A stretch of DNA of 64,000 bases from Pseudocitrobacter sp913778145 (GCA_035726825.1 JALNTX010000014.1:1-64000), one strand, 5' to 3'. Counted from the stretch's first letter, positions 1-8,595 are shown. Notes: generated by a model not told the origin, from the letters alone. Program-made: numbers and translations.

Positions 1-277
1 GAATTAAACTTCGTAATGAATTACGTGTTCACTCAGAGACTTGGTATTCATTTATCGTCTTGCGACGTTAAGAATCCGTATCATTGAGTGCCCACACAGA
101 TTGTCTGATAAATTGTTAAAGAGCAGTGCAACGCGGCGTGAAGCTCACCGTTGCGAGGTGCGCATAATACGCTTTCCTCCTTCAGAGTCAAGCGCTTATT
201 TTCGCTTTTCTCTGGCGGCACTCCCGAAGGAAGCCTGCTCACCCGGCGGCTTAGAGGCCGTTATTCCGTGTCAGTGG
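1..277 (-). promoter_or_regulatory. rRNA operon leader (5' of 16S, off the left edge)
   Basis: Read on the minus strand, this is the classic enterobacterial rrn leader. It contains the antitermination boxA TGCTCTTTAACAA (113-125), followed by the conserved segment with GACAATCTGTGTGGGCAC and ending in GAAGTTTAATTC at base 1. In E. coli the mature 16S begins a few tens of bases after this point, so the rRNA gene itself is just outside the window. In E. coli the operon next to yieP-hsrA is rrnC; calling this the rrnC equivalent is an inference from position. Confidence 0.93.
164..191 (-). promoter_or_regulatory. rrn P2 promoter
   Basis: On the minus strand the -35 is TTGACT (186-191) and the -10 is TATTAT (164-169) with a 16-base spacer, lying about 120 bases downstream of P1 as in E. 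coli rrn operons. It is the second of the tandem promoters. Confidence 0.9.
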
Positions 278-283
278 TGGCGC

Positions 284-311
284 ATTATAGGGAGTTATTT
301 CAGACAGACAA
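284..311 (-). promoter_or_regulatory. rrn P1 promoter
   Basis: On the minus strand the -35 is TTGTCT (306-311) and the -10 is TATAAT (284-289), with a 16-base spacer typical of rrn P1. The -10 is followed by the GC-rich discriminator GCGCCACC. Just upstream (about 316-335) is an A/T-run resembling an UP element. In the family this is the strong, ppGpp- and growth-rate-controlled promoter. Confidence 0.92.
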
Positions 312-460
312 GAGGTTATTTAAAAAAAATTACAGTTCGTGCTTTTTTTCACCAACATGCATGGTATTACGCCATAAAATGCCCTCTTTGGCGTTTTAGC
401 AGCCGATTTTTGTCGGTGAATGGCATACTAGAAACGATAACAAGATACAGGACACCTTTT

Positions 461-1165
461 ATGTCTTTAAGCGCACAGCAATTAGCAGCTCAAAAAAACA
501 TCTCGTGGGTATTAGCGGAGAAGCTAGCTCAGAAAATCCTTACGGGCGAATATCCACCGGAAAGTATTCTGCCGGGCGAAATGGAATTAGGCGAGATCTT
601 CGGCGTGAGCCGTACCGCCGTTCGCGAAGCGGTTAAAACACTGTCCGCCAAAGGCATGCTGCTTCCCCGCCCGCGCATTGGTACACGCGTCATGCCGCAA
701 TCGCACTGGAACTTTCTCGATACCGAGCTGCTTTCCTGGTGGCTGACAGAAGATAATTTTCAGGAAGTGATGAAACACTTTGTGGTCCTTCGCCATAGCC
801 TTGAGCCGCAAGCCTGTTTATTAGCCGCCGTATTAGGCACCGCAGAGCAAAAAGCAGAGCTCAATACGCTAATGAAGGAGATGGCGATTCTGAAAAAGAA
901 CTTCGATCGCCAGCGCTGGATTGATGTGGATACCGCCTGGCATGAGCATATCTACGAAATGACGGCCAACCCGTTCCTGATCTCTTTCGCTAAACTCTTC
1001 CATTCCGTTTATCACACCTATTTTACGTCGATTACCCAGGATGAAGTGATCGAACTGGAAAAGCATCAGGCAATTGTTGACGCTATTCAGGAAAGTGACA
1101 GCCAAAAAGCGTTTATTGCCTGTCAGGCGTTATTAAGCGCACCGCATATTCGACCAGGAGTATAA
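461..1165 (+). CDS. yieP: GntR/FadR-family transcriptional regulator YieP
   Basis: The 234-residue product has an N-terminal winged helix of GntR type (about residues 15-75, with FGVSRTAVREAVKTL as the recognition region) and a C-terminal all-helical FCD ligand domain. It closely matches E. coli YieP in length and sequence. The open frame extends upstream to about base 41, but that part reads through the rrn leader and promoters on the other strand. The ATG at 461, which gives the family-length protein starting MSLSAQQ, is therefore the start. It is divergent from the rRNA operon and followed 9 bases later by hsrA, so the two are probably co-transcribed. The natural effector is not evident. 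Confidence 0.93.
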   Translation: MSLSAQQLAAQKNISWVLAEKLAQKILTGEYPPESILPGEMELGEIFGVSRTAVREAVKTLSAKGMLLPRPRIGTRVMPQSHWNFLDTELLSWWLTEDNFQEVMKHFVVLRHSLEPQACLLAAVLGTAEQKAELNTLMKEMAILKKNFDRQRWIDVDTAWHEHIYEMTANPFLISFAKLFHSVYHTYFTSITQDEVIELEKHQAIVDAIQESDSQKAFIACQALLSAPHIRPGV

Positions 1166-1174
1166 AAGCATCGC

Positions 1175-2572
1175 ATGATAAAGAAAAAAGCGCGGAGTAT
1201 GGCTGGGTTGCCGTGGATAGCCGCCATGGCATTTTTTATGCAGGCCCTGGATGCGACGATCCTCAATACGGCGCTCCCAGCCATCGCGCACAGTCTTAAC
1301 CGTTCACCGCTCGCTATGCAGTCCGCCATCATCAGCTATACCCTAACGGTAGCCATGCTGATACCAGTCAGCGGCTGGTTGGCCGACCGCTTCGGTACCC
1401 GACGCATTTTTATGATTGCCGTCAGCTTGTTTACGCTAGGGTCGTTAGCCTGCGCACTCTCGACATCATTACTTGAGCTGGTTGTCTTCCGCGTTATTCA
1501 GGGCATTGGCGGGGCGATGATGATGCCCGTCGCGCGCCTGGCGCTACTGCGCGCGTACCCTCGCAGCGAACTTCTACCGGTACTCAATTTTGTCACCATG
1601 CCTGGCCTCGTGGGCCCCATTCTTGGCCCGGTACTTGGCGGCGTGCTGGTCACGTGGGCCAGCTGGCATTGGATTTTCCTGATTAACATCCCCATTGGGA
1701 TTACCGGCCTTATCTATGCCCGCAAATACATGCCCAACTTCACCACGCCGAAGCGCAGCTTTGATATGTCCGGATTCCTGTTGTTTGGCCTGAGTCTGGT
1801 GCTGTTCTCCAGCGGGATGGAACTGTTCGGCGAACGTATTGTGGCAAGCTGGATAGCCTTCGCAATTATTGGCATCAGTATTCTGCTATTGCTGGCGTAT
1901 ATTCGCCACGCTCGCCGTCATCCCTCACCGCTTATCTCTTTGTCCCTCTTTAAGACACGCACATTTTCTGTCGGCATTGCCGGAAATCTGGCTACGCGTT
2001 TGGGCACCGGATGCGTTCCGTTCCTGATGCCGCTGATGTTGCAGGTCGGCTTTGGCTATCCGGCGCTGATTGCGGGTTGCATGATGGCCCCGACCGCGCT
2101 TGGGTCTATTCTGGCAAAATCGACGGTTACGCAGGTGCTGCGCTGGCTCGGTTATCGGAAAACACTGGTCGGTATTACGCTGTTTATTGGCGTGATGATT
2201 GCGCAGTTCTCGCTGCAATCACCCTCTATGCCGATATGGATGCTGATCCTGCCGCTGTTTGTGCTCGGGATGGCGATGTCAACGCAGTTTACGTCGATGA
2301 ACACCATTACGCTTGCCGATCTGACGGATGATAACGCCAGCAGCGGCAACAGTATGCTGGCCGTGACGCAGCAGCTTTCAATCAGTTTAGGGGTAGCGAT
2401 CAGCGCCGCCGTGTTAAGGGTGTATCAGGGAATGGAAGGCTCAAATACCATCGAGCAATTCCACTACACCTTTATTACGATGGGCGGGATCACTGTGGTA
2501 TCAGCATTAATGTTTATGCTGCTGAAGCCAAAAGATGGCCGCAACCTGATCAAAGAACGCCACAAAGCTTAA
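1175..2572 (+). CDS. hsrA: MFS transporter HsrA (DHA2 family, 14 TM)
   Basis: A 465-residue major facilitator protein of the 14-helix drug:proton antiporter-2 type. The motif LDATILNTALP (about residues 25-35) is the helix-1 signature of this family, and GWLADRFGTRR (about 67-77) is the loop 2-3 motif A. It lies in the inner membrane and is probably a proton-driven exporter; the substrate is unknown. It follows yieP by 9 bases. Its stop codon overlaps that of the convergent rbsR: the 4 bases TTAA at 2569-2572 serve both genes. E. coli HsrA (YieO) occupies the same position. Confidence 0.9.
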   Translation: MIKKKARSMAGLPWIAAMAFFMQALDATILNTALPAIAHSLNRSPLAMQSAIISYTLTVAMLIPVSGWLADRFGTRRIFMIAVSLFTLGSLACALSTSLLELVVFRVIQGIGGAMMMPVARLALLRAYPRSELLPVLNFVTMPGLVGPILGPVLGGVLVTWASWHWIFLINIPIGITGLIYARKYMPNFTTPKRSFDMSGFLLFGLSLVLFSSGMELFGERIVASWIAFAIIGISILLLLAYIRHARRHPSPLISLSLFKTRTFSVGIAGNLATRLGTGCVPFLMPLMLQVGFGYPALIAGCMMAPTALGSILAKSTVTQVLRWLGYRKTLVGITLFIGVMIAQFSLQSPSMPIWMLILPLFVLGMAMSTQFTSMNTITLADLTDDNASSGNSMLAVTQQLSISLGVAISAAVLRVYQGMEGSNTIEQFHYTFITMGGITVVSALMFMLLKPKDGRNLIKERHKA

Positions 2573-3561
2573 ACGGAGCCGCGAACCACCAGCTCGGGCG
2601 TCAGCTGCACACGCTGCTGTTTCTGTCCGGGCTGGGCCATCCGGTGGATTAACACATCAATTGCCAGCTCGCCCAGTTCATCTTTGGGCTGATGAATGGT
2701 CGTCAGCGGTGGCGTCATGTAGCGCGCCAGTTCAATATCGTCATAGCCAATCACCGCCATATCCTGCGGAATACGCATCCCGGCCTGATAAAGCGCCTGA
2801 TACGCGCCCACCGCCATCGCGTCGTTACCGACAAACACCGCTTGCGGCAATTCCGGCAGCGCCAGTAGCGCCTGCATAGCCTCGAAGCCGCCGCCAAATT
2901 CAAAATTACTGGTGATCACATAGCCATCAGGAACGGGAAGCCCCGCATGCTGCATAGCTGAGTGATACCCCTCCAGGCGTAGACGCGCAGGGGTTTTATC
3001 CAGCGGCCCGGCGATACAGGCGATGCGGGTATGGCCCTGTTCGATGAGATAGCGCGTCGCCATATCACCGCCCAGCAAAGAGTTATCCTGAATCAGATCG
3101 CTATCGCCATCGAACGGCGCCCAGTCCATCATCACCGTCGGAATGGACGGATAACGCTGCATAATCTCCTGCGACGGCTGGTGCGTTTCGGTGCATAACA
3201 GCAATAACCCATCAACGCGTTTTTGCATTAGCGTCTCCAGGTTACGGTTCATCCGCTGCTCGTCACCTTCGGTATTACACAGCACCAGGCTGTAGCCGCG
3301 CTCAAAACAGCTGCGCTCAACGCCGCGTACCAGCTCCGAGTAAAACGGATTGGTACTGGCTGTGATCAGCATACCGATAGTGCGGGTTTGATTCAGTTTG
3401 AGACTACGTGCTATCGCAGATGGCGCGTAGTTCAGGCTTTTGATGGCCGCGTCGACTTTTTCTGTGATGGCTTCACTGACGTAGCGATCTTTATTGATGA
3501 CGTGAGAAACGGTAGAGGTTGAAACGCCCGCAACGCGGGCGACATCTTTCATGGTAGCCAA
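2569..3561 (-). CDS. rbsR: Ribose operon repressor RbsR
   Basis: LacI/GalR-family repressor of 330 residues, the same length as E. coli RbsR. The N-terminal helix-turn-helix reads MKDVARVAGVSTSTVSHVIN (about residues 4-23) and is followed by the hinge and a periplasmic-binding-protein-like ligand domain. D-ribose is the known inducer in E. coli. It is the last gene of the rbs operon, 3 bases after rbsK, so it is autoregulated with the operon. Its target palindromes are visible upstream of rbsD (8430-8445 and 8511-8522). The 3' end overlaps hsrA by 4 bases. Confidence 0.97.
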   Translation of the reverse strand: MATMKDVARVAGVSTSTVSHVINKDRYVSEAITEKVDAAIKSLNYAPSAIARSLKLNQTRTIGMLITASTNPFYSELVRGVERSCFERGYSLVLCNTEGDEQRMNRNLETLMQKRVDGLLLLCTETHQPSQEIMQRYPSIPTVMMDWAPFDGDSDLIQDNSLLGGDMATRYLIEQGHTRIACIAGPLDKTPARLRLEGYHSAMQHAGLPVPDGYVITSNFEFGGGFEAMQALLALPELPQAVFVGNDAMAVGAYQALYQAGMRIPQDMAVIGYDDIELARYMTPPLTTIHQPKDELGELAIDVLIHRMAQPGQKQQRVQLTPELVVRGSV

Positions 3562-3564
3562 ACG

Positions 3565-4494
3565 TTACCTCTGCTGATTCAGAAATTCGTCGATCTCTTC
3601 ACGCCAGGGAACGGAAGGTTGCGCGCCTTTACGGGTGACGGCAATGGCCGCTGCCGCGTGCGCAAATCGAATCGCCTCGTTCAGTGGTTTCTCTTCCAAC
3701 AGCGCGGTGATCAGCGCGCCGTTAAAGGTATCACCGGCGGCGATGGTATCGATGGCCTGCACTCTAAAACCTGCCACGCGCTGGCCTTCTCCCTTCACGC
3801 TCGCCCAGACGCCACGGCTGCCCAGGGTGATAATGACCGTATCGATACCTTTGGCGTGCAGCACCTGCGCCGCTTTCGCCGCATCGTCATCGTTTTCCAC
3901 GCGGATGCCGGTTAGCTTCTCAGCTTCCGTTTCATTCGGCGTGATGATATCCACCAGCGCCAGTAATTCATCTGACAGTTCACGTGCCGGGGCCGGATTT
4001 AAAATCACCTGCGTCTGGTGCTGATGGGCAATTTTGGCCGCCAGCAGGACGCTTTCCAGCGGCGATTCCAGCTGCATCAGCAGCGCATCTGCCTGTGCAA
4101 TACGCGTTTTCTGCGCCTCTACCAATGTGGGAGACAGTGCCGCATTGGCGCCCGCATGAATACCAATGACGTTTTCGCCCTGACCGTTAACGAAAATGAG
4201 CGCCACGCCGGTTGATTCACCCGGAATCACGCTCACCGGCGCGATGTCGATGCGATCGTTCGCCAGCTGCTGGCGCACGCGTTCACCAACATCATCATCA
4301 CCCGTACAGGCGATAAACGCGATATCCGCGCCGCTGCGTCCGGCAGCCACCGCCTGGTTTGCGCCTTTGCCGCCAAAAGCGACCTGATACTGGTTGCCGG
4401 TGACGGTTTCACCCGGCGTAGGGAAGGATTCGAGATTAAGGATGTGATCGGCATTGATGCTGCCAAGAACGACGAGTTTGCCTGCGGTTTTCAT
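3565..4494 (-). CDS. rbsK: Ribokinase
   Basis: PfkB-family carbohydrate kinase of 309 residues, which phosphorylates D-ribose with ATP to ribose 5-phosphate in the cytoplasm. The N-terminal PfkB signature GGKGANQAVAAGRSGADI is at about 41-58. The C-terminal signature DTIAAGDTFNGAL at 249-261 carries the catalytic-base Asp255. It is separated from rbsB by 99 bases that hold a strong hairpin, and from rbsR by only 3 bases. Confidence 0.97.
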   Translation of the reverse strand: MKTAGKLVVLGSINADHILNLESFPTPGETVTGNQYQVAFGGKGANQAVAAGRSGADIAFIACTGDDDVGERVRQQLANDRIDIAPVSVIPGESTGVALIFVNGQGENVIGIHAGANAALSPTLVEAQKTRIAQADALLMQLESPLESVLLAAKIAHQHQTQVILNPAPARELSDELLALVDIITPNETEAEKLTGIRVENDDDAAKAAQVLHAKGIDTVIITLGSRGVWASVKGEGQRVAGFRVQAIDTIAAGDTFNGALITALLEEKPLNEAIRFAHAAAAIAVTRKGAQPSVPWREEIDEFLNQQR

Positions 4495-4513
4495 ATCAGC
4501 GTGTCCGATAAGT

Positions 4514-4537
4514 GCGCCACCCGTTTCCGGGTGGCGC
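4514..4537 (-). other. rbsB-rbsK intercistronic hairpin
   Basis: A perfect 10-base-pair GC-rich stem (arms GCGCCACCCG and CGGGTGGCGC) with a 4-base loop lies in the 99-base gap after rbsB. On the transcribed minus strand no uridine tract follows, so it looks like an mRNA-stabilising or processing structure rather than a full terminator. In E. coli the rbsB 3' region is the source of the sRNA RbsZ; whether one exists here is only an inference. Confidence 0.6.
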
Positions 4538-4593
4538 GTGCCCTGCTTTTCTTTATAGGTTGTCCCTCAAGCCTTTTGTGGCCTGATGGTGAC

Positions 4594-5484
4594 TTATTGC
4601 TTAATGACCAGTTTCAGGTCAACCGGATATTTAGCCTGAACTTTCTCGCCTTTCAGGACCTTATCCGCAGTTTCAACGCCTTTCGCGCCGATCTGCTCTG
4701 GCAACTGAGCAATAGTCGCTGACAGTTTGCCATCATTTACTGCTTTTTCGCCATCTGGCGTGCCGTCAAACCCGACAACCATCACATCGGATTTACCTGC
4801 GGTTTGCAGCGCACGCAGTGCGCCCAGCGCCATTTCATCGTTCTGAGCAAATACCGCCTGCACATCCGGGTGCGCAGTCAGCAGGTTTTGCATAACGTTC
4901 AGGCCCTTGGTGCGGTCGAAATCAGCCGGTTGGCTCGCCAGCACGTTAAACTTGTGCGCTGCCACAGCCTGCTGGAAACCTTCACCACGCTCACGCGCGG
5001 CAGATGTTCCGGCAATACCTTGTAATTCAATGACATTCGCACCTTCACCCGCTTTTTTCGCGATGTAGTCACCGGCGATTTTTCCGCCCAGGACGTTATC
5101 AGACGCGATATGGCTGACCACTTCGCCTTTAGACGCAACACGGTCGAGGGTGATCACCGGGATTTTAGACTGGTTAGCCATTTTGATAGCGTTACCCACG
5201 GCGTCGGAATCGGTCGGGTTGACCAGCAGAATTTTCGCGCCGCGCACGGTCAGGTCCTGCACGTTCGCCAGCTCTTTCGCCGGGTTGTTCTGCGAATCCA
5301 GTACCACCAGGTTGTAGCCCAGTTTGTCGGCTTCTTTCTGCGCGCCATCCTTCAGCGAGACGAAGAACGGGTTATTCAGGGTAGAGATGACCAGCGCGAT
5401 GGTGTCTTTCGCCATCGCGTTTGCGCTCACAGTGGCGCTCAACGCAACAGCAGAAACCAGGGTAGCCAGTTTTTTCATATTCAT
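4594..5484 (-). CDS. rbsB: Ribose ABC transporter, periplasmic binding protein
   Basis: A 296-residue periplasmic D-ribose-binding protein, also the ligand-carrier for Trg chemotaxis in E. coli. A Sec signal peptide is visible (MNMKK, a hydrophobic stretch, then ANAMA with cleavage near residue 25). The mature part begins KDTIALV and has the two-lobed type-1 fold with the family residues in STLNNPFF and FAQNDEMA. The length is the same as in E. coli. It is the fourth gene of rbsDACBKR, 27 bases after rbsC. Confidence 0.97.
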   Translation of the reverse strand: MNMKKLATLVSAVALSATVSANAMAKDTIALVISTLNNPFFVSLKDGAQKEADKLGYNLVVLDSQNNPAKELANVQDLTVRGAKILLVNPTDSDAVGNAIKMANQSKIPVITLDRVASKGEVVSHIASDNVLGGKIAGDYIAKKAGEGANVIELQGIAGTSAARERGEGFQQAVAAHKFNVLASQPADFDRTKGLNVMQNLLTAHPDVQAVFAQNDEMALGALRALQTAGKSDVMVVGFDGTPDGEKAVNDGKLSATIAQLPEQIGAKGVETADKVLKGEKVQAKYPVDLKLVIKQ

Positions 5485-5511
5485 AGTTAAGATGTCCTGT
5501 AGAGTCGTGAG

Positions 5512-6477
5512 TTACTGCTTTTTGTTGTCTACCAGCACCGCCAGCAAAATCACCACTGCTTTAACGATCATCTGGTAATAGGAAGAAACACCCAGCAAAT
5601 TCAAACCATTATTCAGGAAACCGAGGATCAGTGCGCCGATCAGCGTCCCAACAATGCGACCTTTACCGCCCGCAAGGCTGGTGCCGCCAAGTACCACCGC
5701 CGCGATAGCGTCCAGCTCGTAACCGGTCCCCGCCGTCGGCTGCGCGGAAGAGAGGCGAGCGACTTCGATAACGCCCGCCAGCGACGCCAGCAGGCCGCAC
5801 AAAGCGTAGACGATAATTTTGATTTTATTGACGCTGATACCGGAAAGGCGCGTTGCCGCTTCGTTACCGCCCAGCGCATAGATATAGCGACCAAGACGCG
5901 TGTGGTGCAGCATGTACCAGGCCGCGAGGAAGACAATCGCCATGATCCACACCGGCGTCGGAATGCCGAGCGGGCGGCCAATCCCGAACCAGCCGAACAG
6001 ATCGGCGTTATCCGTAAAACCGGTATTGACCGGGCTGCCGTTGGTATACACCATGGTCACCCCGCGCAGCAGCAGCATCATCACCAGCGTGGCGATAAAC
6101 GCCTGCACGCGGCCTTTCGCCACAATCACCCCGGTCACCGCACCAATAGCGCCGCCTAATGCCAGCGCGGCAGCCACCGCCACCAGCGCATTGACTTCAA
6201 GGCCGACAATTGAGGCGGCGACCGCGCCGGTGAGCGCCAGCAGAGAACCGACGGACAGGTCGATCCCCGAGGTTAAAATCACCAGCGTCATCCCCACCGC
6301 CATAATGGCGTTAACGGAAGTCTGCTGCAGAATGTTGAACAGGTTATTGACGGTAAAAAAGTTGGGGCTCATGGTCGAGACAATGGCAATCAGCACCAGC
6401 AATGCGATCAGCGATTTCTGCTCCATCAGCCATGCTTTGGTGAAATAGCGGCGACCAGCGACAGCCTGGTTTGTCAT
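5512..6477 (-). CDS. rbsC: Ribose ABC transporter, permease
   Basis: A 321-residue integral membrane permease of the carbohydrate-uptake-2 (CUT2) ABC family. It is hydrophobic throughout, with the family coupling region GRYIYALGGNEAATRLSGI (about residues 192-210) and GGTSLAGGKGRI near 264-275. It forms the inner-membrane ribose channel with RbsA. It starts 5 bases after rbsA ends. Confidence 0.96.
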   Translation of the reverse strand: MTNQAVAGRRYFTKAWLMEQKSLIALLVLIAIVSTMSPNFFTVNNLFNILQQTSVNAIMAVGMTLVILTSGIDLSVGSLLALTGAVAASIVGLEVNALVAVAAALALGGAIGAVTGVIVAKGRVQAFIATLVMMLLLRGVTMVYTNGSPVNTGFTDNADLFGWFGIGRPLGIPTPVWIMAIVFLAAWYMLHHTRLGRYIYALGGNEAATRLSGISVNKIKIIVYALCGLLASLAGVIEVARLSSAQPTAGTGYELDAIAAVVLGGTSLAGGKGRIVGTLIGALILGFLNNGLNLLGVSSYYQMIVKAVVILLAVLVDNKKQ

Positions 6478-6482
6478 CTTTT

Positions 6483-7988
6483 TTACTCCTGATTCACACG
6501 GTTAAGCTTGCCCACAGCGGCAGCCATTAATACTTCCTGGGTGGCTTGCTCGCGTGTGAACTCACCGCCGAGATGCCCTTCATGCATCACAATAATGCGA
6601 TCGCTCATCCCCAGAACTTCCGGCATCTCGGAGGAGACCAGAATGATGCTCAGGCCATCGGCCTTAAACTGGTTGATCAGCTGATAAATCTCTTTTTTGG
6701 CGCCAACGTCGACGCCGCGCGTTGGTTCGTCGAGAATCAACACTTTCGGGCGCGTCATCAGGCCGCGCGCAATGGCGACTTTCTGCTGATTACCGCCGGA
6801 GAGCAGGCCGATAGCCTGTTCCATCGAGGGCGTTTTTACATTAAACAGGCGGATAAAATCACTCACCGCCTGCTGCTCATCTTTATGTTTCAGGCTGCCA
6901 CCCGCGTGGCTGAAATAGCGCAGCGCCGTCAGCGACATATTTTCTTTCACCGACATACCGAGCACTAAACCGTCACGTTTGCGGTCTTCAGAGATATAGA
7001 CGATACCGTTCGCCAGGCCATCCTGCGGGGAACGCGCCACCACTTCGTGGCCGTCGAGGGTGACATAGCCGCTGCTGCGTGGCAGCGCGCCGTACAGCAC
7101 TTTCATCAGTTCCGTACGCCCTGCGCCCATCAGGCCCGCCACGCCAAGAATTTCGCCTTTGCGCAGGGTGAAGGAAACATTTTCTACGCCCGATCCGCAC
7201 AGGTTATCGACCTTCAGGCGGATCTCGCCCGGCGCTTTATCAAGACGCGGATACTGATCTTCAAGCTTGCGCCCTACCATCATTTCGATCAGCGAATCTT
7301 CGGTAAGCGATGCAACTTCCCGCTCGGCGATAAACTGACCATCGCGGAATACAGTCACATCATCGCAAATCTCGAAAATTTCTTTCATGCGGTGGGAGAT
7401 ATAGACAATGCCGCGCCCCTGGGATTTCAGTTCGCGGATGACGCGGAACAGGGATTCGGTTTCAGTATCCGTCAGCGCATCGGTCGGTTCATCCATCACA
7501 ATGACTTTCGACTCAAAGCTCAGCACCTTGGCAATTTCCACCATCTGCTGATCGCCGATGGAGAGTTCGCCCACCAGCCTGTCACTTTTAAAGCGCAGGT
7601 TGAGTTTCGCCAGCAGAACATCCGCTTCGGCGTACATCTTCTTCCAGTCGATTTTGCCAAAGCGATTCACAAACTCGCGGCCGAGGAAGATGTTTTCCGC
7701 AATGGTGAGCTGCGGGATCAGGTTCAGTTCCTGGTGGATGATGCCAATACCGGCTTCCTGCGACGATTTCGGCCCGCTAAAGGTGGTTTCTTTGCCCAGC
7801 CATAACAGCGAACCGGCATCGCGAGAGTAGATACCGGTCAGCACTTTCATCATCGTGGATTTGCCAGCGCCGTTTTCGCCAACCAGCGCCATCACGCGGC
7901 CCGCATAAACGTTTAACGCCGCGCCAGAGAGGGCTTTCACCCCCGGGAAGGATTTATCGATACCTTTTAATTGCAGTAATGCGTCCAT
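6483..7988 (-). CDS. rbsA: Ribose ABC transporter, ATP-binding protein
   Basis: A 501-residue duplicated ATPase. The N-terminal half has Walker A GENGAGKS (37-44), signature LSIGDQQ and Walker B VIVMDEPTDAL. The C-terminal half has a degenerate Walker A (LMGAGRTE), signature LSGGNQQ and Walker B VLILDEPTRGV. This asymmetric pattern is normal for the CUT2 family. The frame stays open 15 codons further upstream, but the ATG at 7988 is chosen because it gives the family start MDALLQLKGI and lies 7 bases after the rbsD stop. Confidence 0.96.
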   Translation of the reverse strand: MDALLQLKGIDKSFPGVKALSGAALNVYAGRVMALVGENGAGKSTMMKVLTGIYSRDAGSLLWLGKETTFSGPKSSQEAGIGIIHQELNLIPQLTIAENIFLGREFVNRFGKIDWKKMYAEADVLLAKLNLRFKSDRLVGELSIGDQQMVEIAKVLSFESKVIVMDEPTDALTDTETESLFRVIRELKSQGRGIVYISHRMKEIFEICDDVTVFRDGQFIAEREVASLTEDSLIEMMVGRKLEDQYPRLDKAPGEIRLKVDNLCGSGVENVSFTLRKGEILGVAGLMGAGRTELMKVLYGALPRSSGYVTLDGHEVVARSPQDGLANGIVYISEDRKRDGLVLGMSVKENMSLTALRYFSHAGGSLKHKDEQQAVSDFIRLFNVKTPSMEQAIGLLSGGNQQKVAIARGLMTRPKVLILDEPTRGVDVGAKKEIYQLINQFKADGLSIILVSSEMPEVLGMSDRIIVMHEGHLGGEFTREQATQEVLMAAAVGKLNRVNQE

Positions 7989-7995
7989 GTTGGCC

Positions 7996-8415
7996 TCAGA
8001 AGGTGACGCCAGCACAGAGAATAATGTTCGCATACGGGGAACACTCCCCGCTGCGAATCACCGCCTGACTGTCTGCGGTTTGTTTTTTAAACTGCTCATG
8101 GGTGGTGTAACGAATTTCTATGGTATTTCCCTGGTGTTGTTGCAGTTGCCCGATGAATTTGAGCAACGTTTCGTGGAGTTGCGGATTATGTTGTTTAATT
8201 TCCGAGGCGAGAATGGCGGCCTCAACCTGCATTTCACGGGTCACGACGTCCAGCACCTGCATAAAGGTGGGTACGCCCTGGGTTAATGCCATATCGATAC
8301 GCGTTGTACCGCGTGGGATGGGTAAACCCGCATCACACACTACCAGCGTATCGGTATGCCCCAGGCGGGAGATGACCGATGAGATCTCAGAATTAAGTAC
8401 CGTGCCTTTCTTCAT
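7996..8415 (-). CDS. rbsD: D-ribose pyranase
   Basis: A 139-residue RbsD/FucU-family mutarotase that interconverts the beta-pyranose and beta-furanose forms of ribose, the furanose being what ribokinase uses. The catalytic His20 is in SRLGHTD. It is the first gene of the rbs operon; a GGAG ribosome site lies a few bases before the ATG at 8415, and an RbsR operator sits 15 bases upstream of it. Confidence 0.95.
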   Translation of the reverse strand: MKKGTVLNSEISSVISRLGHTDTLVVCDAGLPIPRGTTRIDMALTQGVPTFMQVLDVVTREMQVEAAILASEIKQHNPQLHETLLKFIGQLQQHQGNTIEIRYTTHEQFKKQTADSQAVIRSGECSPYANIILCAGVTF

Positions 8416-8429
8416 TTTCTTGCTCCACT

Positions 8430-8445
8430 AGCGAAACGTTTCGCT
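8430..8445. promoter_or_regulatory. RbsR operator, promoter-proximal
   Basis: A perfect 16-base palindrome AGCGAAACGTTTCGCT with the LacI-family core CGAAACGTTTCG, 15 bases upstream of the rbsD start codon. It matches the known E. coli rbs operator position and core. Confidence 0.9.
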
Positions 8446-8451
8446 GATACA

Positions 8452-8482
8452 AGTTTAATCTTAAATGTGAGCAGAAAACCAA
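8452..8482 (-). promoter_or_regulatory. Putative rbsD promoter
   Basis: On the minus strand a weak -10 TAAACT (8452-8457) is preceded by TTGGTT (8477-8482) with a 19-base spacer. The poor match fits an activator-dependent promoter, and the start would fall beside the proximal operator. Tentative. Confidence 0.35.
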
Positions 8483-8498
8483 CATGGCGTAACAGAAT

Positions 8499-8514
8499 TG
8501 TGATCGTCGTCGAA
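8499..8514. promoter_or_regulatory. CRP-like site upstream of rbsD
   Basis: TGTGA-N6-TCGAA against the consensus TGTGA-N6-TCACA (8 of 10 bases). Its centre lies about 62 bases upstream of the expected transcription start near 8445, the usual class-I spacing. It overlaps the distal RbsR operator by 4 bases. The rbs operon is CRP-dependent in E. coli. Confidence 0.5.
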
Positions 8515-8522
8515 ACGTTTCG
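8511..8522. promoter_or_regulatory. Second RbsR operator-like palindrome
   Basis: CGAAACGTTTCG, identical to the core of the proximal operator, centred 79 bases upstream of it. It lies between kup's terminator and the putative CRP site. Confidence 0.65.
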
Positions 8523-8558
8523 CTCGCGACCAAAAAAGCGGGGAGTAGAAAGAGAAAC

Positions 8559-8584
8559 GCCGGGAGGTAAAAACCTTCCCGGCG
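8559..8584 (-). terminator. kup terminator
   Basis: A GC-rich hairpin (CGCCGGGAAGG / CCTCCCGGCG on the minus strand, one bulge) begins 11 bases after the kup stop and is followed by a T-rich run TTTCTCTTTCT. Confidence 0.8.
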
Positions 8585-8595
8585 TGTGGATAGTC

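Noticed and set aside
41..460. N-terminal extension of yieP, giving a 374-residue frame
   Set aside because: This stretch is the rrn leader and its two promoters on the opposite strand; the family-length start is at 461.
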